64,000 nt of DNA, taken from NCBI RefSeq assembly GCF_940670765.1, contig NZ_CALNVW010000008.1, positions 62,001 through 126,000 of the forward strand, written 5' to 3'. Both the position numbers and the translations under genes were made by a program. This DNA comes from Streptomyces sp. A 4/2 (GTDB lineage Bacteria; Actinomycetota; Actinomycetes; Streptomycetales; Streptomycetaceae). Of the stretch, positions 28,766 to 37,898 are shown piece by piece. The notes under the pieces are model-generated. The model was not told the origin of the DNA, ran no database searches, and was given only the letters and a program-made list of their open reading frames with translations. Position 1 is the stretch's first letter. Each line of letters opens with the position of its first letter.

Positions 28766-29553
28766 CGGGGCCGCACCGAGCGCAGCGTCGCCCAGATCGC
28801 GAGCCGGTAGCGGGAGGTGTACTCCGGGGTGCAGGTCGTCAGCGTCAGGTAATGACCCGGATTGCTGTACCCGTACTGCGGCCGGACCGTACTGCGCGGC
28901 ACCGGGGCGATCACCCCGCTGTCGCGGGCGGAGGTCTGCGGGAGCCCCTTGTCGACGACGTACGTGTAGAGCGCGTCCTTCGTCTCGACGGTGACGGTGT
29001 CCCCGTGGTGCAGCCGGTTGATGTACCGGAAGGGCTCGCCGTGGGTGTTGCGGTGCCCGGCGAGCGCGAAGTTCCCGGCCTGGCCCGGTCCTGCGGTGTC
29101 GACGTAGTGGCCGACGTACCCCTTGTTGAGGACGTTCGCCTTGCTGACGCCCTGGGCGATCGGGGCGGTGATGCCGATGCGCGGGATGCGGATGACGGCG
29201 TACGCCTTGTCCCAGGCGGGGGCGGAGGTGCGGGCGGCCTGCCGGGTGGTGGAGCCGCCGGTGCCGGGCCGGGAGGAACCGGCGCCGTCCCGGGTACCGC
29301 CCGTACCGGTGGCGGCACCCGATGAGGGCGCGGGCGCCGGCGGCGCACCGCCTCCGTGGTCCCACTGCCGTTCCAGGGCCTGCACCTGGTGGGCGGCGTC
29401 CTGCCGGGCCTCCCGGTTGGTCCACCACAGCTGGTGCACGACGAACAGCAGCACCACCAGTCCCAGGCTCACGGTCACCTCGGCCGAGGTCCACAGCCCG
29501 CGCGCGACCGCGACGCGGCGCCGGGACGCCCGCTGCTGCACCACTACCCGCAT
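28762..29553 (-). CDS. class E sortase
   Basis: 263-aa membrane-anchored transpeptidase. It has an N-terminal helix (about 25-43), a Gly/Pro/Thr-rich linker (65-110), then the catalytic domain with His167 (NFALAGHRNTHG), Cys241 (LTLTTCTPEY) and Arg250. The TLTTC context and length fit class E, which in Streptomyces joins LAxTG proteins to peptidoglycan; the LAATG protein at 22380 is a likely client. The ATG at 29553 is chosen; a GTG at 29574 is possible. Confidence 0.85.
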   Translation of the reverse strand: MRVVVQQRASRRRVAVARGLWTSAEVTVSLGLVVLLFVVHQLWWTNREARQDAAHQVQALERQWDHGGGAPPAPAPSSGAATGTGGTRDGAGSSRPGTGGSTTRQAARTSAPAWDKAYAVIRIPRIGITAPIAQGVSKANVLNKGYVGHYVDTAGPGQAGNFALAGHRNTHGEPFRYINRLHHGDTVTVETKDALYTYVVDKGLPQTSARDSGVIAPVPRSTVRPQYGYSNPGHYLTLTTCTPEYTSRYRLAIWATLRSVRPR

Positions 29554-29630
29554 CGGCTCTCGCACGGGGCGCACGATAAGCGCTGGATCCGCAACTCTCC
29601 AGAGTCCCGCACGGCAGTACGGTGTGCAGC

Positions 29631-30629
29631 ATGCGTCCCGACACTCCTGCTGACCACCACGCCGAAGCCGAGCGCCTGCTGCGCACCGCGGCGCAGTACC
29701 CGGAGGACCAGGAACCGCTGCTGCTCCAGGCCGCGGCCCACCTGGAACTGGCCGGTGACCGCGCCCGTGCCACCACGCTCTACGGCCAGTTGCTCGCGGC
29801 CCCGGCCGAGAACCTCGCCCTGGTCAAGGCCCTGCACGCGGCCAACCTCTGGGAGTACGGCCACGAGGCCGAAGCCCGCGCCATGATCGACGGCATCCGC
29901 GCCTCCACCCCGCAGGACCCGGCCCCCTGGGCCATCGTCGCGGAGACCCTGGAGGCGCACGACGAACTCGACGCGGCCCACGCCACCTTCACCAAGGCGC
30001 TGACCCTGCTGGTCGACCCGTCGGAGGAAGTCCCTTACGCGGCCCGGGCCCTGCTCACCGGCCGCCACCGGGTCAGCCGCGCGCTGGGCAAGCAGCACGA
30101 CGAGTGGGACGCCCTCGCGGACCGCCTGCACACCGGTGACATCGGCCTCGACGAGCTGCACGACCCGAAGCGGCTGTGGGCCCTCGGCTCGAACGACCCG
30201 GCGGTGCTGCGCGCCGAAATCGCCCGCTTGCAGGCGGAGTTGGGCTCGTACCGGGCCGCGCTGTCCCGGCCGTTCCCGGTGGCGGTGCTGTACTGGCCGG
30301 CGGCCGAGTTCGCCGAACTCCTGGCGGCGTACCCGGCGCTGGAGCCGGAGTACCCGTCCCACGCCACGCATCTGACCCGGATCGAGTCGGCGCTGCGGGA
30401 GCTGTCCGCGGGCGGCACGACGAACCTGGGCATCGTGACGGGGAACGTCCCGTCGTACGAGGCGTTCGCGGCGTCGGAGTCCGCGTCCCCCTCGGACACC
30501 GATCTGCTGCCGCAGTACGCGACCATTCTCGCGGCGCGGGGCCGGGCCACGTCCTGGCCGCCCGCGCGCAACGCGGCCTGCTGGTGCGGGTCGGGGACCG
30601 CGTACCGGGACTGCCACGGGGCAGCCTGA
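29631..30629 (+). CDS. TPR protein with C-terminal SEC-C zinc motif
   Basis: 332-aa soluble protein. The first half is helical repeats resembling TPRs (ERLLRTAAQYPEDQEPLLLQAAAHLELAG); the C-terminus ends in CWCGSGTAYRDCHG, the SEC-C zinc-binding motif found in SecA and many small adaptor proteins. Probably a scaffold that binds protein or nucleic acid partners. The ATG at 29631 starts the first repeat. It is divergent from the sortase. Confidence 0.75.
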   Translation: MRPDTPADHHAEAERLLRTAAQYPEDQEPLLLQAAAHLELAGDRARATTLYGQLLAAPAENLALVKALHAANLWEYGHEAEARAMIDGIRASTPQDPAPWAIVAETLEAHDELDAAHATFTKALTLLVDPSEEVPYAARALLTGRHRVSRALGKQHDEWDALADRLHTGDIGLDELHDPKRLWALGSNDPAVLRAEIARLQAELGSYRAALSRPFPVAVLYWPAAEFAELLAAYPALEPEYPSHATHLTRIESALRELSAGGTTNLGIVTGNVPSYEAFAASESASPSDTDLLPQYATILAARGRATSWPPARNAACWCGSGTAYRDCHGAA

Positions 30630-30773
30630 CGAGCAGGCTCGCCACCCGCGGTCAACTCCCGTGCGGTGGCGGCCTGTTCAGGTCCCGGGCGGTCAACGGG
30701 CCGACCGGGCTGGCATATGCGAACGGCATATGAACATTCTGTGCCTACCCGTGATCCAGACCCTTACACCTGT

Positions 30774-30799
30774 GCTGTTGTTCACCATTGAACAACAGC
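30774..30799 (+). promoter_or_regulatory. perfect dyad upstream of the CocE/OpuC operon
   Basis: GCTGTTGTTCA and TGAACAACAGC form a perfect 11-bp inverted repeat around CCAT, 59-84 bases upstream of the hydrolase start. It stands out in an unusually AT-rich stretch, so it is a good candidate operator for the operon. Confidence 0.5.
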
Positions 30800-30857
30800 G
30801 ATTTACCCAGGCATTCGGGACAAGTCGGCACGTCGTGCTCCTCTAGGGTCCGGGAGC

Positions 30858-32966
30858 ATGAGCACTGCCATCACCCCCCGAACCACCGCACAGCACCCCG
30901 TACCCGACCGCGTGCAGCACCCCGTACGCGTCCTGCGCCACGTCTGGATCCCGCTCAAGGACGGCACCCGCCTCGCCGCCCGCATCTGGCTCCCGGCCGA
31001 CGCCGAAGGGCCCGTGCCCGCCGTCCTGGAGTACATCCCGTACCGGAAGAACGACGGCACCGCGGCCCGTGACGTGACCCTGCACGCCCCGTTCGCACGG
31101 GCCGGTTACGCCGCGGTGCGGGTCGACTGCCGGGGCAGCGGTGACTCAGGGGGCGTCATGCTCGACGAGTACCACGCCACCGAACTGTCCGACGCCCTCG
31201 AAGTCCTCGCCTGGATCGAGGAACAGGACTGGTCCGACGGCCAGGTGGCCATCATCGGCAAGTCCTGGGGCGGCTTCAACGGCCTCCAGATCGCCGCGCT
31301 CGAACCGCCGCAGCTGCGCTGCATCGTCACCGTCTGCTCCACCGACGACCGGTACGCCGACGACGTGCACTACGCGGGCGGCTCGCTCCTCGCCTCCGAG
31401 ATGCTGCCCTGGGCGGCGACGATGCTCGCGTACAACGCCCGCCCCGGCGACCCGGCCGTACTCGGCGAGTCCTGGCGCCAGGAGTGGCTGGACCGGCTGG
31501 AGCAGACCGTCCCGTACGCCGAGGAGTGGGTGACCCACCAGCGCCGGGACGCCTACTGGCAGCACGGCTCCGTCTGCGAGGACTACGCGGCCATCAAGGT
31601 CCCGGTCTACGCGGTCGGCGGCTGGCTCGACCAGTACCGCGGCGCCGTCTTCCGCCTCATGGAGAACCTGGACGTCCCGGCCAAGGCGATGCTCGGCCCG
31701 TGGGCGCACACCTACCCCCACCAGGCCGAACCCGGCCCGGCGATGGACTTCCAGGGCGAGTGCGTGCGCTGGTTCGACCACTGGATGGGCGGCGTCGACA
31801 CCGGCATCATGGACGAACCGGCCGTCCGCGCCTGGATGCCCGACCCCACCCCGGTCGGCTCCGACCTCGACGTACGCCCCGGCCGCTGGGTCGGCGAGCC
31901 GTCCTGGCCCGCGCCCGGCATCGAGGCCCGCGCGATACCGCTGACCGAACTCGGCGGCGACAGCACGAACACGGGCAACGGCGACGGGAGTGGCAACGGT
32001 GGCGGGAGTGGCAGCGATGGCGGCAGCACCGCCGTGCTCCGCTCGCCGCTCGCGCTCGGCTCGACCGGCGGTGACTTCCTGAAGTTCGGCGACGTGCCCG
32101 GCCAGTACGCGGACCAGGCCCCCGACGACGGCCGCTCGCACACCTTCACCGGGCCGCCGCTGACCGAGCAGTTGGAGATCCTCGGCGTCCCCGAGGTCAC
32201 GCTCCGCGTCACCAGCGACCGCCCGCAGGCCCAACTCGCCGTCCGGCTCTGCGAGGTCGCCCCCGACGGCAGCTCCAAGCTGGTCACCACCGGCCTCCTC
32301 AACCTCACCCACCGCGACGGCCACACCGACCCGCAGCCCCTGGAACCGGGCCGCGCGTACGAGGTGACGGTCCCGCTCTTCGGCATCGGCCACGCCTTCG
32401 CGGCCGGCAACCGCGTCCGGATCTCCGTCTCCGCCTCCCTGTGGCCGTGGGTCTGGCCGTCCCCCGAGGTGGTGGCCCTGGACCTCGACACCTCGTACGG
32501 CACGCTGACCCTGCCGGTCCGTGCGCCGCGCCCCGCCGAGGAGGCGGCGCTGCGCCCGTACGGCCCGCCGCGCGGGGTTCCGCCGCACAGCATCGAGTCG
32601 GTGGGCATACCCGGCGACCGCAAGGTCAGCCACGACGTCGAGACCGGCGAGCAGATCATCGTGACCACGCCCGCCGACGGCACCATGACCGACCACACCG
32701 ACGGACTCACCCGCACCGGCAGCGACCTCAACCGTTTCCGGATCGTCGAGGGGGACCCGCTGTCCGCGACGGTGGAGAGCGACCGCGAGGAGTCCATCAG
32801 CCGCGGCGCGTGGGCGACGCGGGTGCGCACCCACTCCCGGATGACCGCCGACGCCACCGACTTCTGCGTGGTCAACGAGCTGTCCGCGTACGAGGGCGCC
32901 GGCGAGGCCGAGCGGGAGATCTTCACCCGGACCTGGTCCTTCACCGTCCCCCGGGACCAGGTGTGA
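30858..32966 (+). CDS. CocE/NonD family hydrolase
   Basis: 702-aa serine hydrolase of the X-Pro dipeptidyl-peptidase S15/cocaine-esterase group. The alpha/beta-hydrolase domain has VDCRGSGDSGG, the nucleophile elbow GKSWGGFNG (near residue 135) and a catalytic His in the GPWAHTYPH segment. The C-terminal jelly-roll domain follows (about 400-570). A Gly/Ser/Asn-rich insert near residues 370-392 is a linker. It would hydrolyse an ester or amide in the cytoplasm, as there is no signal peptide. Its stop overlaps the start of the betaine-type SBP (GTGA), so it is the first gene of a transporter operon. Confidence 0.85.
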   Translation: MSTAITPRTTAQHPVPDRVQHPVRVLRHVWIPLKDGTRLAARIWLPADAEGPVPAVLEYIPYRKNDGTAARDVTLHAPFARAGYAAVRVDCRGSGDSGGVMLDEYHATELSDALEVLAWIEEQDWSDGQVAIIGKSWGGFNGLQIAALEPPQLRCIVTVCSTDDRYADDVHYAGGSLLASEMLPWAATMLAYNARPGDPAVLGESWRQEWLDRLEQTVPYAEEWVTHQRRDAYWQHGSVCEDYAAIKVPVYAVGGWLDQYRGAVFRLMENLDVPAKAMLGPWAHTYPHQAEPGPAMDFQGECVRWFDHWMGGVDTGIMDEPAVRAWMPDPTPVGSDLDVRPGRWVGEPSWPAPGIEARAIPLTELGGDSTNTGNGDGSGNGGGSGSDGGSTAVLRSPLALGSTGGDFLKFGDVPGQYADQAPDDGRSHTFTGPPLTEQLEILGVPEVTLRVTSDRPQAQLAVRLCEVAPDGSSKLVTTGLLNLTHRDGHTDPQPLEPGRAYEVTVPLFGIGHAFAAGNRVRISVSASLWPWVWPSPEVVALDLDTSYGTLTLPVRAPRPAEEAALRPYGPPRGVPPHSIESVGIPGDRKVSHDVETGEQIIVTTPADGTMTDHTDGLTRTGSDLNRFRIVEGDPLSATVESDREESISRGAWATRVRTHSRMTADATDFCVVNELSAYEGAGEAEREIFTRTWSFTVPRDQV

Positions 32967-33889
32967 GGCGCCGTACGCCGGGCCGCCGCCCGGTGCGGGT
33001 GCTGGCCGCCGGGCTGCTGGCCTTCGTGTCGTTCGCCGTCCTGTCGGGCTGCGGCAGCGCCGCGTCCGTCGGCGGCGGGAAACCGACCGTGGTCATCGGG
33101 GCCAAGCAGTTCACCGAGCAGTGGATCATCGGCGAGCTGTACAAGCAGGCGCTGACCGACGCCGGTTACCACGTCGAGCTGAAGTCGAACATCGGCTCCA
33201 CCACCATCATCGACGGCGCCCTCACCTCGGGGCAGATCGACCTGTACCCCGAGTACACGGGCGTGATCCTCCAGGTGCTGGCCAGGAGCAAGTCCGTACC
33301 GCACACCGCCGCCGAGACGTTCCGCCAGGCCAAGGCGTACCAGGAGACGCGCGGTCTGACGATGCTGCCGCCGACGCCCTTCCAGAACCGCAACGCGGTC
33401 GCCGTGAAGCCCGCGTTCGCGAAGAAGTACGGGCTGAAGACCATCAGCGACCTGAAGAAGGCGGACCATGTCGTCTTCGCCGAGTACCCGGACAACATGG
33501 AGGGCGCGCTCGGCTACAAGGACATGGTGCGGTCGTACGGCCTCCCCAACACCTCGGTGAAGACCCTCAACATCGGCCTTCAGTACCCCGCGCTCGACCA
33601 CGGCCAGGTCGACGCGGCCGACGTGTTCACCACCGACCCGCAGCTGGCCCGCGGTGGTTACACCATCCTTGAGGACACCCAGGGCTATTACGGCTTCCAG
33701 AACGTGGCCCCCGTCCTGCGCAAGGGCGTGCAGGAGGAGCAGGGCCCCGGCTTCGCCAAGGTGCTGAACCAGGTGGACGCGCTCCTCACGGACCAGGCGA
33801 TCCGCGAGATGAACCGGGGGGTCGACACCGTTCGGCTCGCCCCGTCCGAGGTCGCCGCGAAGTTCCTGAAGGCCAACGACATCCGCTGA
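32963..33889 (+). CDS. opuCC: glycine betaine/choline-type ABC transporter, substrate-binding lipoprotein
   Basis: 308-aa OpuAC-fold SBP. An Arg-rich start and hydrophobic segment end in the lipobox LSGC. The mature part shows the family pattern VVIGAKQFTEQWIIGELYKQALTDAG and DLYPEYTG. It should bind a quaternary amine; the exact ligand is not readable. GTG start in a GTGA overlap with the hydrolase. Confidence 0.85.
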   Translation: MRRRTPGRRPVRVLAAGLLAFVSFAVLSGCGSAASVGGGKPTVVIGAKQFTEQWIIGELYKQALTDAGYHVELKSNIGSTTIIDGALTSGQIDLYPEYTGVILQVLARSKSVPHTAAETFRQAKAYQETRGLTMLPPTPFQNRNAVAVKPAFAKKYGLKTISDLKKADHVVFAEYPDNMEGALGYKDMVRSYGLPNTSVKTLNIGLQYPALDHGQVDAADVFTTDPQLARGGYTILEDTQGYYGFQNVAPVLRKGVQEEQGPGFAKVLNQVDALLTDQAIREMNRGVDTVRLAPSEVAAKFLKANDIR

Positions 33890-33961
33890 CGGGGCCGCCC
33901 CGGCCACTGCGAGCCGGGCGCCCTCGCCCGTACCCATGCCCATGCCCAGGAGAAACTCCCC

Positions 33962-35008
33962 ATGAGCCAGGAAAGCCGTCACGTCTCCCGCTCCGCACCG
34001 GAGGCTGTCCGTACCACCCTTGCGGGCGCCACCGCGGGCGCCGCCCCCACCGCGCAGGAGATCGTCTTCGACCATGTGGTCAAGACGTACCCCAACTCCC
34101 CCTCCCCCGCGGTCGACGACCTGTCGCTGACCGTTCCCGCAGGCGAGATCTGCGTCCTGCTCGGCCCGTCCGGCAGCGGCAAGACGACCGCGCTGATGAT
34201 GGTGAACCGGCTGGCCGAACCGACCGGCGGCGACATCCGCATCGGCGACCGCTCCATCCGCGATCTCGACCCGATCCAGCTGCGCCGCTCCATCGGCTAC
34301 GTCATCCAGCAGACGGGCCTCTTCCCTCACCTCTCGATCGCCGCCAACATCGCGACCGTCCCGAAGGTCCTCGGCTGGGACAAGAAGCGCATCAAGGACC
34401 GGGTGGCGGAACTCCTCGACCTGGTCGGCCTGCCGGTGGCGGAGTACGGGTCGCGCTACCCGGCGCAGCTCTCCGGCGGCCAGCGCCAGCGCGTCGGCAT
34501 CGCCCGCGCGCTCGCGGCCGATCCCCCCGTGATGCTGATGGACGAGCCGTTCGGCGCGCTCGACCCCATCACCCGTGAGCACGTGCAGGACGAGTTCCTG
34601 GCGCTGCACGCGCGCATCCGCAAGACCGTGATCTTCGTGAGCCACGACATCGACGAGGCCGTGAAGATGGGCGACCGCGTGGCGATCCTCCGCGAGGGCG
34701 GCAAGCTCGCCCAGTACGACACCCCGCAGACGCTGCTGCAGAAGCCGGCCGACGACTTCGTCGCCCGCTTCGTCGGCGCGGACCGGGGCCTGAAGCGGCT
34801 GTCCCTGATACGCCTCCGCGACCTGGACCTGACACCGGACCCCACCGGCTCGCCCGAGCTGCCCGCCCTCCCCGGCGATGCCACGCTCCGTTCCGCGCTC
34901 TCCCTGATGGTGGCCGAGGGCACCGACGCCGTACGGGTCACCGGGGACGACGGCGCGGTCCTCGGCACCGCCTCGCTGGACGCCGTACGGAAGGCGGGCA
35001 CGGCATGA
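33962..35008 (+). CDS. opuCA: glycine betaine/choline-type ABC transporter ATPase
   Basis: 348-aa ATPase. Walker [11 protein letters not shown]-loop VIQQTGLFPH, signature LSGGQRQRVGIARAL, Walker B VMLMDEPFGALD. The C-terminal part (about 275-348) looks like one shortened CBS-like region (LRSALSLMVAEGTDAVRVTGDDGAVLG), the ionic-strength sensor of OpuA-type ATPases, here reduced from the usual pair. Followed by the permease in an ATGA overlap. Confidence 0.87.
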   Translation: MSQESRHVSRSAPEAVRTTLAGATAGAAPTAQEIVFDHVVKTYPNSPSPAVDDLSLTVPAGEICVLLGPSGSGKTTALMMVNRLAEPTGGDIRIGDRSIRDLDPIQLRRSIGYVIQQTGLFPHLSIAANIATVPKVLGWDKKRIKDRVAELLDLVGLPVAEYGSRYPAQLSGGQRQRVGIARALAADPPVMLMDEPFGALDPITREHVQDEFLALHARIRKTVIFVSHDIDEAVKMGDRVAILREGGKLAQYDTPQTLLQKPADDFVARFVGADRGLKRLSLIRLRDLDLTPDPTGSPELPALPGDATLRSALSLMVAEGTDAVRVTGDDGAVLGTASLDAVRKAGTA

Positions 35009-35715
35009 GCGTCAGCCCGGTCATCCCCGACTACGGGGACCCCTCCACCTGCGTCGCGAACAACTCCACGTTCTGCGCGGACTGGTTCTCCGACCACTGG
35101 TCCACCCTCTTCTGGCCCGCGCTGGTCCAGCACATCGAGCTGACCGTGGCCGCCGTCGCCATCGGTTTCGTGATCGCCTTCCTGATGGCCGTACTGGCCC
35201 ACTTCCAGGGCTGGTTCGCGATGCCCGCCTCCGCGGTGTCGTCGTTCCTCTACACCGTGCCGCCGCTGGCGCTCTTCCAACTCCTGGTGCCGGTCACCGG
35301 GTTCTCCGTACTCACGGTGGAGATCGCCCTCGTCGCGTACAGCCTCTACCTGCTCTTCACCACGATCCTGACGGGGCTGCGCGAAGTACCCGAGGACGCG
35401 GTACGGGCGGCGCGCGGCATGGGCCTCACCCGGCGGCAGATCCTCTTCAAGGTCGAACTGCCCATGTCCCTGCCGTCGTTGATCTCCGGGCTGCGGGTGA
35501 CGACGGTCATGACGATCGGCACGGTCGCCATCGCCGCGTACGTCATCGACTCGGGCCTCGGCTCGCTGATCCTCAAGGCGCTCCAGTCACCGTTCAACAC
35601 CCAGTTCATCGGCGCGGGCGCCCTCGCGGTCGCCCTGGCCCTGTCCGCGGACGGGCTGCTGGTACTCGCCGGACGGCTGCTCACCCCGTGGGCCCGGAGC
35701 AGGAAGGCCGCGTAA
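35005..35715 (+). CDS. betaine/choline-type ABC transporter permease 1
   Basis: 236-aa permease with about six hydrophobic segments and an EAA loop (VRAARGMGLTRRQILFKVELPMSLPSL). A 45-residue extracytoplasmic N-terminal segment with two Cys precedes the first helix. Coupled upstream (ATGA) to the ATPase; its TAA stop is directly followed by the ATG of permease 2. Confidence 0.86.
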   Translation: MSVSPVIPDYGDPSTCVANNSTFCADWFSDHWSTLFWPALVQHIELTVAAVAIGFVIAFLMAVLAHFQGWFAMPASAVSSFLYTVPPLALFQLLVPVTGFSVLTVEIALVAYSLYLLFTTILTGLREVPEDAVRAARGMGLTRRQILFKVELPMSLPSLISGLRVTTVMTIGTVAIAAYVIDSGLGSLILKALQSPFNTQFIGAGALAVALALSADGLLVLAGRLLTPWARSRKAA

Positions 35716-36369
35716 ATGGACACCTTCATGGGCTCGTTCACCTTCATGCACGACCGGCTGCCGCTGATGCTGGAGAAGACCGGCCAGCACATCTGGATGT
35801 GCGCGGTGGTCATCGCCATCTCGCTGGTGGTCGCCGTACCGGCCGGACTGTGGCTGGGACATCTGCACCGCGGCGAATTCCTCACCACCAGCATCTCCAA
35901 CATCGGCCGGGCCCTGCCCAACCTCGCGGTCATCGCGATCGGCCTGGGCATCTTCGGCCTGAACTTCGTCAACATCGCGGTGGCCCTGCTGATCACGGCC
36001 ATCCCCCCGATCCTCAGCCAGGCCTATCTGGCGGTCGACCAGGTCGACCCGGACATGGTCCGCTCGGCCCGCGGCATGGGCCTCACCTCCCTCCAGATCC
36101 TCCTCAAGGTGGAACTCCCCCTCGCCCTCCCGCTGCTCTTCTCGGGCATCCGGATCGCGGTGGTGTACGTCATCTCCTCAGCCACCCTGGCCACGGTCGC
36201 GGGCGGCGGCGGCCTCGGCGACATCGTCCTGGGCCAGGCCAACTACGGCCTGGAGGGCGTGATCGCGGCGGCACTGTGGGTGGCGGCGCTGGCGCTGCTG
36301 GCGGACGGGGCTATTGCTCTGGTTCAGCGGGTGTTGGTACCTAAGGGGCTGCGGGTTTCGCGAGGGTAG
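35716..36369 (+). CDS. betaine/choline-type ABC transporter permease 2
   Basis: 217-aa permease paralogous to the preceding gene, with EAA loop VRSARGMGLTSLQILLKVELPLALPLL. It completes an OpuCA-CB-CC-CD type importer. It is the last gene before a perfect terminator. Confidence 0.86.
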   Translation: MDTFMGSFTFMHDRLPLMLEKTGQHIWMCAVVIAISLVVAVPAGLWLGHLHRGEFLTTSISNIGRALPNLAVIAIGLGIFGLNFVNIAVALLITAIPPILSQAYLAVDQVDPDMVRSARGMGLTSLQILLKVELPLALPLLFSGIRIAVVYVISSATLATVAGGGGLGDIVLGQANYGLEGVIAAALWVAALALLADGAIALVQRVLVPKGLRVSRG

Positions 36370-36392
36370 CAGCAAAGACTGGCTGCCGGACG

Positions 36393-36430
36393 GCTGACCT
36401 CTGCTGGGCGCGTGCTGAGCAGAGGTCAGC
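36393..36430. terminator. terminator closing the OpuC-type operon
   Basis: GCTGACCTCTGCT (36393-36405) and AGCAGAGGTCAGC (36418-36430) form a perfect 13-bp stem with a 12-base loop. It lies between two convergent genes and marks the left edge of the restriction island. Confidence 0.85.
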
Positions 36431-36537
36431 CCCTCGTGTGCCAAACCCGTGATTCGCCACAGATCCAATACTTGTACGCACTGAGGCCAATACTGACCGT
36501 CAGATTCCGACCCGAACGAGCCCAATCGCCCTAAAAG

Positions 36538-37749
36538 TCACGGCTGTGGAAAGCTCTGCTCAAGCCACTGCCGTACTGCGTGCAGGGTCGTACGGCCATG
36601 ATGGCGCAGCGCATCGACAATGTCGCGCCCACAGACCAGGGCAATGGGGTGCCCGTCCTCGTGGACTTCCTCCTGTACCTGCTTGTGGAAGTAGGACGTC
36701 GTGACCAGCACGCCGAAGTTACGGTGCCGAAGCCGTGAGATCAGCCGCGAGACCTCCTTCACCCCTACCGCGTTGGTGGGCGCATAGCACTTGGCCTCAA
36801 GCGCGAAGTCAATCGTGATCGGATTCGCCACCGGTCCCAGGATGTAGGTACCCACCGCGTCTCGCCCACCATCCCGGCTAGGACGCGTCACATCAACGGC
36901 ACCCGTTCGGGGGGCGATCAGCCGCCAGATGGCTACGGCGCAGGCTTCGAACTCGTGCTCTTGTCCGCGGAAGTACTCGCGAATCTCACCCAGCACGGCC
37001 TGCCCCGAAGTATCTTCCGGCAGTTGATCGGCTCTGGTCCGGATGACGGTGGTGGATGGCGCCAGAAGCGGCCGGTAGACCCGTCCCTCGACCCAAGCCC
37101 TCCACGCTCCAGGGCAATCCCCCTCAAGTGGGTCGCCGCCCTTCAACACATGCTGAAGCCAGCTTCGGGAGACTCTGGCGTGGTCAAGCACGGTGAAGTG
37201 TGAACGGTAGTTCTGGAAGCGACGGTCTCTGGTAGCTCGCCAAATCGCTGACAGCTCCTCGTCAGATGTCATGTTTGGTCCGCCCGGAGCGAGTAGCCCT
37301 CGGAAGCGCACCGACCGCCCAGACGTCCCAGCCTTCTCGAAAAGGAAAAACGGAGGCACGCCTGCGGCTCGCTCGGCAGCCGTACCGTGGGAGGCCGCAA
37401 AGGCGTCCCGCAACAGCAAATTGCCTGACCGCGGAGTGTCATGCAGACTTCGCCCCGGTGTCCTGTTGTCGCCGTAGTACGTGAACGTGCCTGTCTGGAC
37501 GTCAAGATGATCGGGCCAATCAACCTCGCCACCGCTGGTGTAGAGGACCGCCAGACGCACAGTCCCCTTCGCTGGTGAGCCGGCATAGCGAAACCCACCC
37601 TGGTTGCCCACACCAGGTATCAGCTTGGACATGGGGTCATCACCTGTGTTGCCATTCGATCCGCCGGCGTAGACCCCGTCCACCACGAGGTCCGCAGTAG
37701 CTAGGTCCGCGAACGCAACGTGTGGCTCTAGAGCGGTAGAAGCAGTCAT
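36538..37749 (-). CDS. AspBHI/Mrr-like modification-dependent restriction endonuclease
   Basis: 403-aa nuclease. The N-terminal half (about residues 1-190) resembles the AspBHI N-terminal recognition domain, with GVYAGGSNGNTGDDPMSKLIPGVGNQGGFR; in AspBHI this SRA-like domain reads 5-methylcytosine. The C-terminal domain is Mrr-like PD-(D/E)xK with DGGRDAVG and EAKCY supplying the catalytic Asp, Glu and Lys. It should cut DNA carrying 5mC in a given context. The ATG at 37749 is used; GTGs at 37773 (with GGAG five bases upstream) and 37779 are possible. It is divergent from a C5 methyltransferase. Confidence 0.82.
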   Translation of the reverse strand: MTASTALEPHVAFADLATADLVVDGVYAGGSNGNTGDDPMSKLIPGVGNQGGFRYAGSPAKGTVRLAVLYTSGGEVDWPDHLDVQTGTFTYYGDNRTPGRSLHDTPRSGNLLLRDAFAASHGTAAERAAGVPPFFLFEKAGTSGRSVRFRGLLAPGGPNMTSDEELSAIWRATRDRRFQNYRSHFTVLDHARVSRSWLQHVLKGGDPLEGDCPGAWRAWVEGRVYRPLLAPSTTVIRTRADQLPEDTSGQAVLGEIREYFRGQEHEFEACAVAIWRLIAPRTGAVDVTRPSRDGGRDAVGTYILGPVANPITIDFALEAKCYAPTNAVGVKEVSRLISRLRHRNFGVLVTTSYFHKQVQEEVHEDGHPIALVCGRDIVDALRHHGRTTLHAVRQWLEQSFPQP

Positions 37750-37898
37750 GCTCCAAGATCTACCAGTCCGCACAGACACTCCGCTTCAGAACCTCAGGGC
37801 GGACTGTGCTGGGCACCGGCGTTGCAACCATGACGGGAAGCGATGTCAGTGCCGCGGCATAGGCTCTGCTTCATGACGCTGGTGATCTTGGGGGACAG

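Noticed and set aside
31712..34645. 977-codon open frame on the minus strand
   Set aside because: It lies antisense to the CocE hydrolase, SBP and ATPase genes, all of which have clear domains; high-GC DNA keeps antisense frames open.
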